Shown here: positions 1 through 8,989 of the stretch, in pieces
How positions within the stretch are numbered: position 1 is the stretch's first letter
Layout of the letters: each line of letters starts with the position of its first letter
Source of the DNA: Candidatus Nitrotoga sp. CP45
GTDB lineage: Bacteria; Pseudomonadota; Gammaproteobacteria; Burkholderiales; Gallionellaceae
Reading direction: 5' to 3'
Length of the DNA stretch: 63,418 nt
NCBI GenBank assembly: GCA_003402375.1
Contig: QFXJ01000031.1
Span: 1 to 63,418 of the forward strand
The notes under the pieces: model-generated
The model's input: only the letters and a program-made list of their open reading frames with translations
What the model was told of the DNA's origin: nothing
The model's database searches: none
Translations under genes and position numbers: made by a program

Positions 1-1
1 G

Positions 2-202
2 GGCAACCTGAAAACAGCTATCAGTGGAACCTACCATGCTTTCGATTTCCGTAAATACGCTGACCGTTACCTGGCCGAGGTTCAGTACCGTTTTAACCGC
101 CGCTTCGATCTTGGCACCATCCTCAAGCGCCTCGTTCGTGCTGCGGCGATTACAACCCCATGCCCTGAAGCTGCCATTCGGGCAGCTGAGGCATGTAACT
201 AA
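2..202 (+). mobile_element. IS1595-type transposase, C-terminal end (cut by window edge)
   Basis: The open frame from base 2 encodes about 66 residues ending in the DDE transposase signature of ISXO2/IS1595 elements: a G-T-Y-H segment, then a K-Y-A-D-R-Y-L-A-E run and Y-R-F-N-R-R-F. It has no start because the window begins inside it. The standard ORF calls in this stretch are in other frames. The element is a DNA-cutting transposase in its family. Whether the whole copy is intact cannot be judged. Its position at the very edge suggests the assembly broke in a multicopy IS. Confidence 0.75.
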
Positions 203-222
203 TCAGGTTTACGTAAGAAACC

Positions 223-242
223 TTACTAATGCCCATTAGTAA
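223..242. repeat. Short inverted repeat downstream of the transposase
   Basis: TTACTAAT is followed after a 4-nt loop by ATTAGTAA, 21 nt after the transposase stop. It could be a weak hairpin or part of the IS end. No target duplication can be tested because the left end of the element is missing. Confidence 0.3.
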
Positions 243-470
243 ATATCGCCCAGAAGTGGCATTTGTCAAGATAAGTTGAATCCGCCTGCCAAAAAAAGCA
301 AACCAAGTTACTCATTATTTTTAGCGCACTACCACCGAATACCTTCCATAAAATTGACTCCCATCGGGTAGAAACAAAGCCGCAGGATGAACCAGAGTGT
401 CCACTCATTGTGGCGAATGGCTAATGCATCGCCCACACTGGAGCTATTGGGCCAATTGGCAAAAATATTG

Positions 471-506
471 GTCAGAAATTTTTACGATGTTGCTTGTACA
501 GATGGG
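471..506 (+). promoter_or_regulatory. Upstream box 1, candidate activator site
   Basis: The stretch begins GTCAGAAATTTTTAC and ends TTGTAC. It is repeated with few changes at 581-615. The arrangement (paired boxes upstream of a sigma-54 promoter) is typical of enhancer-binding activators. PEP-CTERM genes in related bacteria are commonly controlled by the PrsK/PrsR pair with RpoN, so PrsR is the inferred binder. Confidence 0.45.
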
Positions 507-580
507 TAGTGCATTTCCACACCGAAGCCGCGCCAGAGGAGATTGTTATGGGCTAGATAGATCAATCGGCAGAGGTATTT

Positions 581-615
581 GTCAGTAATTTTTACAAAGT
601 TCGATTGTACAATGG
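581..615 (+). promoter_or_regulatory. Upstream box 2, candidate activator site
   Basis: Second copy of the box (GTCAGTAATTTTTAC, then TTGTAC), 110 bp from the first and about 80 bp before the sigma-54 promoter. The core also reads as TGT...ACA dyad ends. Confidence 0.45.
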
Positions 616-660
616 ATTAATAATTATATAACTTATTGAATATAAATACTTTATTAATTA

Positions 661-676
661 TGGCATGATACATGCT
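661..676 (+). promoter_or_regulatory. Sigma-54 (-24/-12) promoter
   Basis: TGGCATGATACATGCT carries the invariant GG (662-663) and GC (674-675) separated by exactly 10 nt, with one mismatch to the TTGC part of the -12 element. Transcription would start near 687, leaving about a 30-nt leader to the ATG at 718. Confidence 0.6.
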
Positions 677-717
677 TAAGTAGATTGCAAACAATTAAAC
701 ATAGGGGAGCGTAAATA

Positions 718-1512
718 ATGAAGACTAAACAAATCTTGGCGGCAGTTGGTTTAATCAGCGGTGTGATGGGGAGTCACTCAGCGCTGGCGGGGACGATTGA
801 TGTTACTTATGCAGGTTCATCCAACTTCGGCGGCGGAGCCGTTGGTTACCACAGTGGCTCAATCGCTCCGAGTCCTTCCGGAACGGGTTTGACGGGTGTT
901 TTGATTGGCGGTGATAGCTTCACAACGGCAAATCATACCTATGACTTCTCCGCCACTGGCCAATTCAATACGTGGTGTGTTGACATCTACCATTGGTTGG
1001 TTGGTGGCAACGTTACGTATACCGTTGCTACCGGAGCTGAGCTTGCAACTTCATTAAGTACGCTACGTCCGGGGACTCCCGATGGAGCGATGAGAGTGAG
1101 CCAACTGGGTCAACTGGCTAATCAAGTATATAGCCTTGTTGACACAAAAGATGAGTCAGCAGCTTTTCAACTGGCCGTATGGGCAATCACTTATGGAGAT
1201 CTTGACGGAGGACGCTACGTCATCAATACGACAAACGGAGGCTTCAGGGTAGGTGCTGGTACAGCGAGTTCAACCTATGGAGTCTTGGCTGATACATGGT
1301 TGCAAAACTTGGGCACAACAGGCTATACCGGAAACTACAAGCTTACGTACTTGAATGATGGCACTCTTAACAATACGCAGGACATGGTTGTTTTCACAGT
1401 TGCTCCTCCAAAACTTTCCACCGTTCCTGAACCTGCCGCCCTCGCCCTTTTTGGCCTCGGTCTAGCCGGACTTGGATTCAGCAGGCGTAAGTTTGCAAGT
1501 CAAGCCCGTTGA
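718..1512 (+). CDS. PEP-CTERM sorting domain protein
   Basis: A secreted protein of 264 residues. A signal peptide (about 1-24, ending A-L-A) is followed by a beta-rich body. The C-terminal PEP-CTERM tag starts at V236-P-E-P, then has a glycine-rich hydrophobic segment and the basic F-S-R-R-K tail. Such tags are recognised by EpsH-type exosortases that anchor proteins at the cell surface. The body has an F-N-T-W-C-V-D motif and later an A-F-Q-L-A-V-W motif, a Cys/Gln pair found in many PEP-CTERM proteins and reminiscent of thioester domains (inference). The start is supported by GGGGAG about 10 nt upstream. A sigma-54 promoter lies upstream. The precise role is unknown. Confidence 0.85.
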   Translation: MKTKQILAAVGLISGVMGSHSALAGTIDVTYAGSSNFGGGAVGYHSGSIAPSPSGTGLTGVLIGGDSFTTANHTYDFSATGQFNTWCVDIYHWLVGGNVTYTVATGAELATSLSTLRPGTPDGAMRVSQLGQLANQVYSLVDTKDESAAFQLAVWAITYGDLDGGRYVINTTNGGFRVGAGTASSTYGVLADTWLQNLGTTGYTGNYKLTYLNDGTLNNTQDMVVFTVAPPKLSTVPEPAALALFGLGLAGLGFSRRKFASQAR

Positions 1513-1950
1513 AAATATCAGGAAGCGCAACTAACAAGCTCATCCAGGTCGTTTCACTCATAAAGGACAACAGCTGGTATGTGCGGATCGAAGGCTATTT
1601 TCATTACCCAAGAAGTTAAATGCCCCCCGGCATACATGGACGCCCATTTAAGGTAAAGATTTCTGCCCTACATCTGGACTTTTGATGAAGCTTTTGTTTC
1701 GGTTCCTAATAGAATTTACTGATCGAGTCCTCAACAAAACCACGCACTCTCTGTGTGAATCTCCTTCGTCTTTTGGTCAAGACTCGGGGATTCACTTCGG
1801 CTGTCGTATAGTTCAAACCTTTGTGAGTCCCCCGGCAGAACCGGGGGTTTACCCCAATGAATTAAACTGAAATAAAACGAAGCCTAACCACACACCTTGT
1901 CTACCTAACCCATTATCGCAATCCACCGGGTTCGATGTTTAGGGGGGTAT
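1513..1950. other. Convergent intergenic region
   Basis: It lies between two convergent PEP-CTERM genes. A 62-codon frame at 1682-1870 looks non-coding because it runs through the GC-rich hairpin at 1829-1847. Nothing else was recognised. Confidence 0.4.
1829..1847. terminator. GC-rich hairpin, possible terminator or repeat
   Basis: CCCCCGG, a 5-nt loop, and CCGGGGG, followed by TTT. The stem is perfect. It could end transcription of the gene at 718-1512, although it lies 317 bp downstream of the stop. It could equally belong to a dispersed repeat. Confidence 0.4.
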
Positions 1951-2796
1951 TCAAACGTTCCGGCCGAGCTTGCCAAGTCGCAATCGACGGCGATTAAAAA
2001 GAGCAAGCAAGCCAAGGAAGAGCAGCGCAAAGGTAGGGGGTTCTGGAACTCGTTGCAGCTGGACAGGTTCAGCGTAAAGGAAATCGTCCATCACCACCAC
2101 ATCGTCGTTTGGATTGCCAAGCCTCCCGTTAGAAACAATGGTATTTTGACCGGAAGTAATGCGGACTCGACTGATGCTCTCGCCAGCATTGGCTACGCCA
2201 CCTAAGAACGTCAGGCCTTGATTGCCAAACACTAAGGCATTTCTGCTGAAAATCAGCGCGTCATTTTGGTCAAAAAATTCGAGCTTGGTGAGATTTTCCA
2301 CCTCAACATCCACAAAAATCAAGCCAAAGGCACTGGTCGTCGCCGCAGTATTAGTGCCCGGCACAAAGAAATGTACGTCAGTAATCGAGCTATCAATGGC
2401 GGTGAACAACCGCTGTGCGCTGAACGTCTGGAAATCACTCGAGAAACCAAACAACGCAGAACTAGACTCACCAGCGTTGGTACTGACCATGAAGCCACTG
2501 CCGGGTGTGCTGAACACAGCGCCGCGCGGCGAATTGACGTTGAAAAAATTGGCGGGAAGGAAGTTGGAGTCAGCAAAGCTATTCGGTACGCCATCCCAAT
2601 TGATCTCGCGGCGCATCCCGCCGAAGGATCCGTTTGCACCAGCGGTCGTACCACCGCCGACTGCAGTGCGGAAGGCATCGCGAGTCGAAGTTATGGCAGC
2701 GGGATTGGCTCCGGCCGCCTCGAAAGTTAAAAAGCCACCGTGAGCGGCAGAAACCGAAAGTGATAATGCTGTTGTAAGCAAAGCCTTGCGTAACAT
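1951..2796 (-). CDS. PEP-CTERM sorting domain protein
   Basis: A 281-residue secreted protein. The signal peptide is about residues 1-20. The C-terminal sorting tag V250-P-E-P is followed by a leucine-rich transmembrane stretch and an N-R-R-R-L-R basic tail. The body contains no enzyme motif I recognise and is rich in beta-type segments, like many PEP-CTERM surface proteins. The ATG at 2796 is preceded by an A-G-A-G-G-G-G ribosome site 6 nt away. It converges with the other PEP-CTERM gene. No sigma-54 promoter like that of its neighbour was found upstream. No EpsH-type exosortase lies in this window. Confidence 0.82.
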   Translation of the reverse strand: MLRKALLTTALSLSVSAAHGGFLTFEAAGANPAAITSTRDAFRTAVGGGTTAGANGSFGGMRREINWDGVPNSFADSNFLPANFFNVNSPRGAVFSTPGSGFMVSTNAGESSSALFGFSSDFQTFSAQRLFTAIDSSITDVHFFVPGTNTAATTSAFGLIFVDVEVENLTKLEFFDQNDALIFSRNALVFGNQGLTFLGGVANAGESISRVRITSGQNTIVSNGRLGNPNDDVVVMDDFLYAEPVQLQRVPEPPTFALLFLGLLALFNRRRLRLGKLGRNV

Positions 2797-2925
2797 ATTT
2801 AGCCCCTCTTTCCTATTTGATCTAGGGAAACTCTCAAGTGTGTTTCAGTGTGCAAAAAGTACAACGACCCATACTTCCAAAAACTCCCGAATATTTTCCG
2901 GGTGAAAATGCCTTCGATCACCTTT

Positions 2926-3068
2926 AGGGCACCTCTAAAAATTCAGATTTCGTCACAATACGTTGTTGCTCTCAAAAAATGTTTCCTTACATATCAATTA
3001 TATGCTGCGTCAACATTTTTTATTCGCGCCTAGTCTTGTTTAGAACTCTTCATTTTTAGAGGTGCCCT
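2926..3068. mobile_element. MITE copy 1 (family with AGGGCACCTCTAAAAAT ends)
   Basis: The terminal inverted repeats are 17 bp and perfect (2926-2942 and 3052-3068). The 143-bp element has no coding capacity. The sub-terminal sequence (TCGTCACAATACG) recurs in the copy at 6243-6386. Non-autonomous, presumably mobilised by an IS elsewhere in the genome. Confidence 0.65.
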
Positions 3069-3288
3069 TTATTAAAATGTTACGTCTACCCACGTTTCAA
3101 TAAAAATTTGTTGTCGCATTAATCTCTAAGAAACAAGCATTATCCGTGCCAATATAGACAATAAAACATTATATATTACATATATACAATATGTTACGTA
3201 AAATATGGACTCGCCACAATAACTCCCCGGGCAAATTTCAATACATGACTGTAAAGTTTACCGACGAATTTCTAAGACTTGTTGTTTC

Positions 3289-3672
3289 TTATTGATGCAA
3301 CCACTTGAAGGTCTGCATGCCTAGCACAGTCATCAGCAATGAACCACCAAGATGGGCGGCAATAGTTGCAACACTCCAGGCGTATTGCCCGCGTGCCAGC
3401 AAAGTGACGGTTTCGGCAGAGAAGGTAGAAAAGGTAGTTAACCCGCCAAGAAAGCCAGTGATGATGAATAAGCGCCATTCAGGCGACAGCGCTGGTTGTT
3501 GCAAAAAAAAGGCCACAGCAAGGCCAATGAGATAACCGCCGATCAGATTTGCGCAAAGCGTACCCAGTGCCAGCTCTGACAGCGTGGAATTAAGCCATAC
3601 ACTTAACCCCCAGCGCAGCCATGAACCGATCGCTGCACCCAAGCCAACTGCGATAAAAGCATAAAGTGTCAT
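3289..3672 (-). CDS. crcB: Fluoride ion channel CrcB/Fluc
   Basis: A membrane protein of 127 residues, the usual length of the family, with four hydrophobic segments. The family signatures are present: G-x-x-x-R near residue 20 (G-S-W-L-R-W), the N-L-I-G pore asparagine near residue 43, and the G-F-L-G-G-L-T-T-F-S-T-F phenylalanine-box motif near 73-84. It forms a dual-topology dimer that exports fluoride. It starts 9 nt after the stop of the ATP-grasp gene, so it is probably the last gene of the leftward operon. No fluoride riboswitch was recognised upstream of that operon segment. Confidence 0.9.
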   Translation of the reverse strand: MTLYAFIAVGLGAAIGSWLRWGLSVWLNSTLSELALGTLCANLIGGYLIGLAVAFFLQQPALSPEWRLFIITGFLGGLTTFSTFSAETVTLLARGQYAWSVATIAAHLGGSLLMTVLGMQTFKWLHQ

Positions 3673-3681
3673 GCGCGCATT

Positions 3682-4926
3682 CTAACCGATGACACGGACT
3701 GGCGCGAAACCGCCGCCAGCCGTGCGGAAATTGGTGGTTTGTCCTTGATACAGCCGCGCGGCAATAAGCTGCACCTGGCCGTCATACACATAGCAACGCA
3801 CATCCGATTTAAGCGCAACCGGCTCCGTACCTTCCAGGCATATCATGCGTTCTCCGGGAGGAGCCATGCGCTGCGCTATATAACCTCCCTGCATGATTTC
3901 AGCAAACACCCGGTTCGTGATACTGGCGCCACGATAGGTGCCCTTGCCGCCATAACCGGTGGCGGGTTTGAAGAACCAATGCTTACGTTGCTGCCGCCAC
4001 TGTTCATGCTCTTGCGCGCCGTCCACTAACCTGGTCTGCGGTATGCCCGTAATTAAAGTGGCAATAATCGTTTCTGTCACACCCATCGCGCGCAGGCTGC
4101 CGGGTGCAGTGAGCAGTGCTAGATTACGTTTGTCAGCATATAACGCATATACATGAGGGTGAGGCGTGAGCACCACTTGATTGCTCTGGTAAGCAGTGCT
4201 TATGGCACTGTATTGCTGTAAGGAAAAGTCGGTCAGACGGTTGTAAATCAGATCGATCTTACCTTCACGGATATACAGGCCGTCCGTACGCGCCTCCAGT
4301 TCAGCCGGGTCTGCGATGAACGCTGCAATGCCCGCGCGTTCAAACAATTGCTGCATCAGCACAAACTCTGGATAAAAATATTGTTCGCGTGGCTGCTCAT
4401 CCACGATGGCGATGGTTTGCAGCGGCGCATCGCCCCGTTCCAGGCGCCATTCATTGCGAAACATGTCGAGAAAGACCTGCTCCAAATTGTCAATCGCCGC
4501 AGGCTTGCCCGGCGCAACTACGTCACGCTGACTGTGCAGTTGTAACGCATTGAACAGCGCTCCCCCAGCATTAGTGTTGATTTCAATGAGATGCGCGCCT
4601 TCGGCATTAAGATGAAAGTCGTAACCGAAGAATACACCTTTGGCACGAGGTGTAAATCGAGCGATGGCAGGTGCGTGTTGCAACACGGCATCGCGCCATG
4701 CAGATAGCGCCACAACCTGTTGGACGGCTTCGATGACCCCATGCATTTGCTCCATTTCTCCGCTGGAAATAAACAAAGGGGCAGCAGCAAACAGGTGGGG
4801 GCAACGCTCATTGACACGCTCGTACCAAACATCGCCCTGCTCATGCAGGGTGCGTTCCAGCGCGCCACGATCCACAATGGCCGAATGGCAATCGCTGTTC
4901 AGTTCTTTGGCAGCTTCAATGCTCAC
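3682..4926 (-). CDS. ATP-grasp domain protein of unknown substrate
   Basis: A soluble protein of 414 residues. It shows ATP-grasp hallmarks: a metal-binding E-I-N-T-N-A-G-G segment near residue 115, and W-F-F-K-P-A-T-G-Y-G-G-K-G-T resembling the flexible glycine loop and nucleotide lysine near 315-330. A K-S-D-V-R-C-Y-V-Y-D strand follows. ATP-grasp enzymes join a carboxylate to an amine or thiol through an acyl-phosphate. The order of motifs (E-I-N-x-N before the K-P-x-x-G-x-G-G loop) is unusual and suggests a permuted or divergent fold. It lies between the thiolase gene (gap 72 nt) and crcB (gap 9 nt). The substrate is unknown. Confidence 0.65.
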   Translation of the reverse strand: MSIEAAKELNSDCHSAIVDRGALERTLHEQGDVWYERVNERCPHLFAAAPLFISSGEMEQMHGVIEAVQQVVALSAWRDAVLQHAPAIARFTPRAKGVFFGYDFHLNAEGAHLIEINTNAGGALFNALQLHSQRDVVAPGKPAAIDNLEQVFLDMFRNEWRLERGDAPLQTIAIVDEQPREQYFYPEFVLMQQLFERAGIAAFIADPAELEARTDGLYIREGKIDLIYNRLTDFSLQQYSAISTAYQSNQVVLTPHPHVYALYADKRNLALLTAPGSLRAMGVTETIIATLITGIPQTRLVDGAQEHEQWRQQRKHWFFKPATGYGGKGTYRGASITNRVFAEIMQGGYIAQRMAPPGERMICLEGTEPVALKSDVRCYVYDGQVQLIAARLYQGQTTNFRTAGGGFAPVRVIG

Positions 4927-4998
4927 GGAATAATTTCACTTTTCCAGCCCGGATATTTAATAAATTCGATAGCGCAGGATTCTAACCGAACGTCCGGA

Positions 4999-6198
4999 CT
5001 AAAAGGCCTCGAAAATTCCGGCAGCGCCCATGCCCGTTCCAATACACATGGTGACCATGCCGTATTTTAGTTTGCGCCTGCGCAGCCCGTGCAGCAAGGT
5101 AGCAGTGCGGATAGCACCAGTGGCACCCAGCGGATGACCCAAGGCTATCGCCCCACCCAGTGGATTTACTTTGGCGGGGTCTAGGGCGACCTCTTTTATT
5201 ACCGCCAGTGATTGCGCGGCAAAAGCTTCGTTAAGTTCAATCCAGTCGATGTCGTTCAATTTCAAACCGACTTGACGCAGCACACGCGGAATGGCTTCCT
5301 TCGGGCCGATGCCCATAATCTCCGGCGGTACGCCCGCCACTGCAAAACCGAGAAACTTTCCTATGGGCGTCAGGTTGTAACGCTTCAGCGCGGTCTCGCT
5401 GACCAGCAACACCGCACCCGCACCATCCGACATCTGCGAAGTGTTACCAGCGGTAACCGAACCATGCTGCGCAAATACGGTTTTGAGTTTAGCCAGCGCT
5501 TCCATCGAGGTGTCTGCACGCGGACCTTCGTCCTGCTCCGCCATACTTGTACGCACGTTCACTTCGCGGCGTAATAAATCCGGCACATGGCTCTGAATTT
5601 GATACGGTGTAATTTCATCCTTGAATTCATTATTCGTAATCGCTTGCAAGGCGCGGCGATGACTCTCGCAGGCAAAGGCATCCTGTGCTTCGCGGCTTAT
5701 CTTCCAGCGTTCTGCCACTTTCTCCGCAGTCAGCCCCATGCCATAAGCGATAGCAACATTTTCATCGTGCGCAAAAATGGCTGGATTCACCGCAATTTTA
5801 TTTCCCGTCATCGGCACCATACTCATGCTCTCGGTACCCGCCGCAATCATCACGTCCACTTCACCGAGGCGAATTCGGTCTGCCGCAAGCGCCACAGCCT
5901 GCAACCCGGAAGAACAGAAGCGGTTAACGGTCATACCAGGCACAGAGTTCGGCAAGCCAGCCAGCAGCAATGCAATTCGCGCCACATTCATGCCCTGCTC
6001 AGCTTCCGGCATGGCACAGCCAGCGATGACATCGCCCACTGCGGCGGGGTCAAGTGAGGGACATTGTCCCATCACACTTCTCAGCACATGCGCCAGCAGA
6101 TCGTCTGGCCGAGTATTGCGAAACATGCCTCGCGACGCCTTACCCACCGGGGTACGCGTGGCGGCAACGATATAAGCTTCCTGAATTTGTTTAGACAT
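4999..6198 (-). CDS. fadA: Acetyl-CoA acyltransferase (thiolase) of beta-oxidation
   Basis: A thiolase of 399 residues that splits 3-ketoacyl-CoA with CoA in the last step of beta-oxidation. Catalytic residues are visible: nucleophile C95 in N-R-F-C-S-S-G, H355 in G-H-P-L-G-A-T-G, and C385 in C-I-G-T-G-M-G. The ATG at 6198 is preceded by AAAGGAG. It is the fifth fad gene of the leftward cluster and is separated from the hydratase/dehydrogenase gene by a MITE. The gene name is assigned by context; an acetoacetyl-CoA thiolase of the same fold is possible but less likely. Confidence 0.9.
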   Translation of the reverse strand: MSKQIQEAYIVAATRTPVGKASRGMFRNTRPDDLLAHVLRSVMGQCPSLDPAAVGDVIAGCAMPEAEQGMNVARIALLLAGLPNSVPGMTVNRFCSSGLQAVALAADRIRLGEVDVMIAAGTESMSMVPMTGNKIAVNPAIFAHDENVAIAYGMGLTAEKVAERWKISREAQDAFACESHRRALQAITNNEFKDEITPYQIQSHVPDLLRREVNVRTSMAEQDEGPRADTSMEALAKLKTVFAQHGSVTAGNTSQMSDGAGAVLLVSETALKRYNLTPIGKFLGFAVAGVPPEIMGIGPKEAIPRVLRQVGLKLNDIDWIELNEAFAAQSLAVIKEVALDPAKVNPLGGAIALGHPLGATGAIRTATLLHGLRRRKLKYGMVTMCIGTGMGAAGIFEAF

Positions 6199-6242
6199 GA
6201 ATTACTCCTTTTAGGGAATGTCAGATAAGGGCGGGGGATTTT

Positions 6243-6386
6243 AAAGCGCCTCTGAAAATTCAAGTTTCTAGGCAAGATAAGGCACGAGAAAAAAATTTGA
6301 GCGCGGCATATTTGTTTATATGTAAGCGATAATTTTTTTCGAGTAACGCCGTATTGTGACGAAAATTGGATTTTTAGAGGTGCTTT
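6243..6386. mobile_element. MITE copy 2, inside the fad operon
   Basis: Inverted ends AAAGCGCCTCTGAAAATT and ATTTTTAGAGGTGCTTT bound about 144 bp. The right sub-terminal part (GTATTGTGACGAAAA) matches the left part of the copy at 2926-3068 in inverse orientation. The element fills almost the whole gap between the two fad genes and abuts the stop codon of the upstream one. Confidence 0.6.
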
Positions 6387-8873
6387 TTAATTCCGCAATG
6401 GCTTGCTATTCCTCAGCATGTACTCAATACGCTCCTGCGTCTTATCCATTGCCAGCAACTCAAGGAAATTGCGCCGTTCCAGATCAAGCAGCCATTGCTC
6501 ATCGACCATGCTACCGACTTCCACATCACCACCACACATTACCTCGGCCACGCGGCAACCAATAGCATAATCATGTTCTGAGATGAAATCCCCTTCCAGC
6601 ATGTTCACCATAGACGCCTTGAAGGAGGCAATGCCCGCCCTGCCCGCTACCGGAATCTGACGCTGTATCAGGGGCGGGCGATACGCCGTAGCTACCAGCG
6701 CCAACGCTTCTTGCTTGGCCACATGCAGCAATTCGAAGTGGTTCATCACGATGCGATCCGAGGCTCGCAAATAGCCCATCTCGCGCGCCAGCTCAGCGCT
6801 CTTGGATACTTCGCCCATGGCGATATTCTGAAAATAGCGGCGTAGGAACGGAAAAATATCTCCGCCTTTTGCTTCCGCCGCCGCACGTTGCGCCATTTCT
6901 TTGCAGCCGCCTCCGGAAGGCAGCAGGCCGACACCGGTTTCTACCAACCCGATATAACTTTCCAGCACAGCAACTATGCGCGTGCAATGAATCGCAATTT
7001 CGCAGCCACCACCCAATGCGAGGCCGTCTACCGCCGCGACAATAGGCACCTGCGCATATTTCAGGCGCTGCGACATCCGCTGGAATTTAACGATTACGTC
7101 TTCTACTCGGGGTACATTGCCGGTTGCCGCATTGACGATCTCGCTAAATCCACCGCCACCCGCCACGGTATATTTAACGCGCTGCACCGCACCTTTAAAC
7201 TTGCCGAAAAAACCACTGGATTGTTCTTCGTCAACTTGCTGCACTCCTTGCATCAATTGCAGCAAATTGGCACCGGCAGAGAATGGGGGTTCGGTCTGCC
7301 AAATAATGAGTGCCAGCCAGTTTTCCTCGGCTTCGTCCAGCGCGCGCAAAATATCATCCAGCAATTCACTGCTGACGATATGCATCTTGGTTTTGAAACT
7401 CAGGATGGCGATATCGTTGCCGCTGTGCCACATACGCACCGCTTCGGTCTCAAAAATCGTTTCGCCATATTGCGTTGCCTCGCCCGGCAATCGGTCTGGA
7501 AACTCCTGACGGCCATATACCGGTAACGTCGAGCGTGCTTGATATTGATTGCTGCCCGGCGAGTATGAGCCCTGCGCACTATGCACCTCAATCCGAGTTG
7601 CATCAGTCACCCAGTCTGGCAGAGGTGCTGACGACATTGTCCTCCCCGCTGCGATATCCTCGTTAAGCCAAGCCACTACGTTTTGCCAGCCTGCCGTTTG
7701 CCAGATTTCGAACGGCCCATTGTCCCAGCCGAAACCCCAGCGCACGGCAAAATCCAGATCGCGCGCATTGTTGGCGATGCTTTCCAGCTGTACCGCGCAA
7801 TAGTGAAATAAGTCACGAAACACCGCCCACAGGAATTGCGCTTGCGGACGCGCGCTGGCGTGCAGGGCAGCAAGCTTTTTCGCCCAATCGCGTTCGCGCA
7901 GCATGTCCTTTACCGCATCATCCAACTTGTCTTCCGACAAGCGATAAGTCTGCAAACCCAGATCGTAGACATGAATTTTATTACCCACTTTCTGGTATAT
8001 GCCACGCTTGGTTTTCTGCCCCAGCGCGCCCTCCTCTATCAGCTTGCTTAGCCAGCCCGGCAGCGCGAAATGTGTGTGCCAGGGGTCGTCTGCAAGATTA
8101 TTGCGCATGGTGTCGACCACGCGTGCGAACACATCCAGCCCAACCACGTCCAGGGTGCGGAAAGTAGCGCTCTTGGGGCGTCCCAAATAGCGGCCAGTTA
8201 AGGCATCCACGGTATCGAAGCTCAGCCCCAGCCGGTGCGCATGATGCAGGGTGGCCAGCAGCGAAAACACACCGATGCGGTTGGCAATAAAGTTGGGCGT
8301 GTCCTTAGCCCGCACCACACCCTTGCCCAGAGTAGAGACAAGAAACGCTTCCAGTCTGTCCAGCAGCGCAGCGTCGGTGCCGGCACAGGTAATCAGCTCG
8401 ACCAGATGCATGTAACGCGGCGGGTTAAAAAAGTGAATTCCACAAAATCGATGGCGCTGCGCTTCTGGAAACGCCTGAGCCAGCTCGTTGATAGATAGCC
8501 CGGAAGTGTTGCTGGCGAAAATGCAGTCTGCGCCAAGATAAGGGGCGACTTTGCGGTAAAGATCTGACTTCCAGTCGATACGCTCGGCAATGGCCTCAAT
8601 CACAAGATCACAGCCGCGCAATAATTCGAGGTGCTGCTCGTAATTTGCAGGCTGGAGATAGGTTAATTTAGCAGGTGATGCCAAGGGACTGGGTTCGAGC
8701 TTCTTCAAGCCTTCCAGCGCTTTGGTTACGTTGCCATTAGGATCACCCTCTTTAGCAGGCAACTCGAACAGCAGCGTTTCCACATTGGCGTTAATCAAAT
8801 GTGCGGCAATCTGCGCGCCCATTACTCCCGCGCCCAATACTGCGACCTTACGTACAATAAAATTCTTAGGCAT
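6387..8873 (-). CDS. fadB: 3-hydroxyacyl-CoA dehydrogenase / enoyl-CoA hydratase
   Basis: A bifunctional beta-oxidation enzyme of 828 residues. The dehydrogenase half comes first: the NAD loop G-A-G-V-M-G-A-Q-I-A near residue 14 and an F-N-P-P-R-Y-M segment near 150. The hydratase half is C-terminal, with oxyanion residues in D-G-L-A-L-G-G-G-C-E and the E-T-G-V-G-L-L-P glutamate segment. This order is opposite to Escherichia coli FadB and matches the FadN-like type. The stop codon touches a MITE. The start follows the thioesterase gene by 116 nt on the same strand. The symbol is by function and could also be given as fadN. Confidence 0.88.
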   Translation of the reverse strand: MPKNFIVRKVAVLGAGVMGAQIAAHLINANVETLLFELPAKEGDPNGNVTKALEGLKKLEPSPLASPAKLTYLQPANYEQHLELLRGCDLVIEAIAERIDWKSDLYRKVAPYLGADCIFASNTSGLSINELAQAFPEAQRHRFCGIHFFNPPRYMHLVELITCAGTDAALLDRLEAFLVSTLGKGVVRAKDTPNFIANRIGVFSLLATLHHAHRLGLSFDTVDALTGRYLGRPKSATFRTLDVVGLDVFARVVDTMRNNLADDPWHTHFALPGWLSKLIEEGALGQKTKRGIYQKVGNKIHVYDLGLQTYRLSEDKLDDAVKDMLRERDWAKKLAALHASARPQAQFLWAVFRDLFHYCAVQLESIANNARDLDFAVRWGFGWDNGPFEIWQTAGWQNVVAWLNEDIAAGRTMSSAPLPDWVTDATRIEVHSAQGSYSPGSNQYQARSTLPVYGRQEFPDRLPGEATQYGETIFETEAVRMWHSGNDIAILSFKTKMHIVSSELLDDILRALDEAEENWLALIIWQTEPPFSAGANLLQLMQGVQQVDEEQSSGFFGKFKGAVQRVKYTVAGGGGFSEIVNAATGNVPRVEDVIVKFQRMSQRLKYAQVPIVAAVDGLALGGGCEIAIHCTRIVAVLESYIGLVETGVGLLPSGGGCKEMAQRAAAEAKGGDIFPFLRRYFQNIAMGEVSKSAELAREMGYLRASDRIVMNHFELLHVAKQEALALVATAYRPPLIQRQIPVAGRAGIASFKASMVNMLEGDFISEHDYAIGCRVAEVMCGGDVEVGSMVDEQWLLDLERRNFLELLAMDKTQERIEYMLRNSKPLRN

Positions 8874-8989
8874 ATTTCATTTCCAAAACAATAGAAAGAA
8901 GGTATGAGCCTTCCCGTTCATGCTCGCGCTTTAAAAACTATTTGAATCAACCAAATCCAACTCTCTACCCGTGCAGCAAAATAATGCGC

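Larger units (their letters stand above)
203..717. other. Gene-free region with regulatory boxes
   Basis: No convincing gene is present. The 63-codon frame at 397-588 has no recognisable domain and overlaps the first regulatory box. The region carries two near-identical boxes and a sigma-54-type promoter that serve the PEP-CTERM gene to the right. Confidence 0.5.

Noticed and set aside
1682-1870. 62-codon frame between the PEP-CTERM genes
   Set aside because: It crosses a strong GC hairpin and has no domain or ribosome site.
2222-2743. Long frames antisense to the second PEP-CTERM gene
   Set aside because: The opposite strand has a signal peptide and a PEP-CTERM tag in one frame, so these are shadows.
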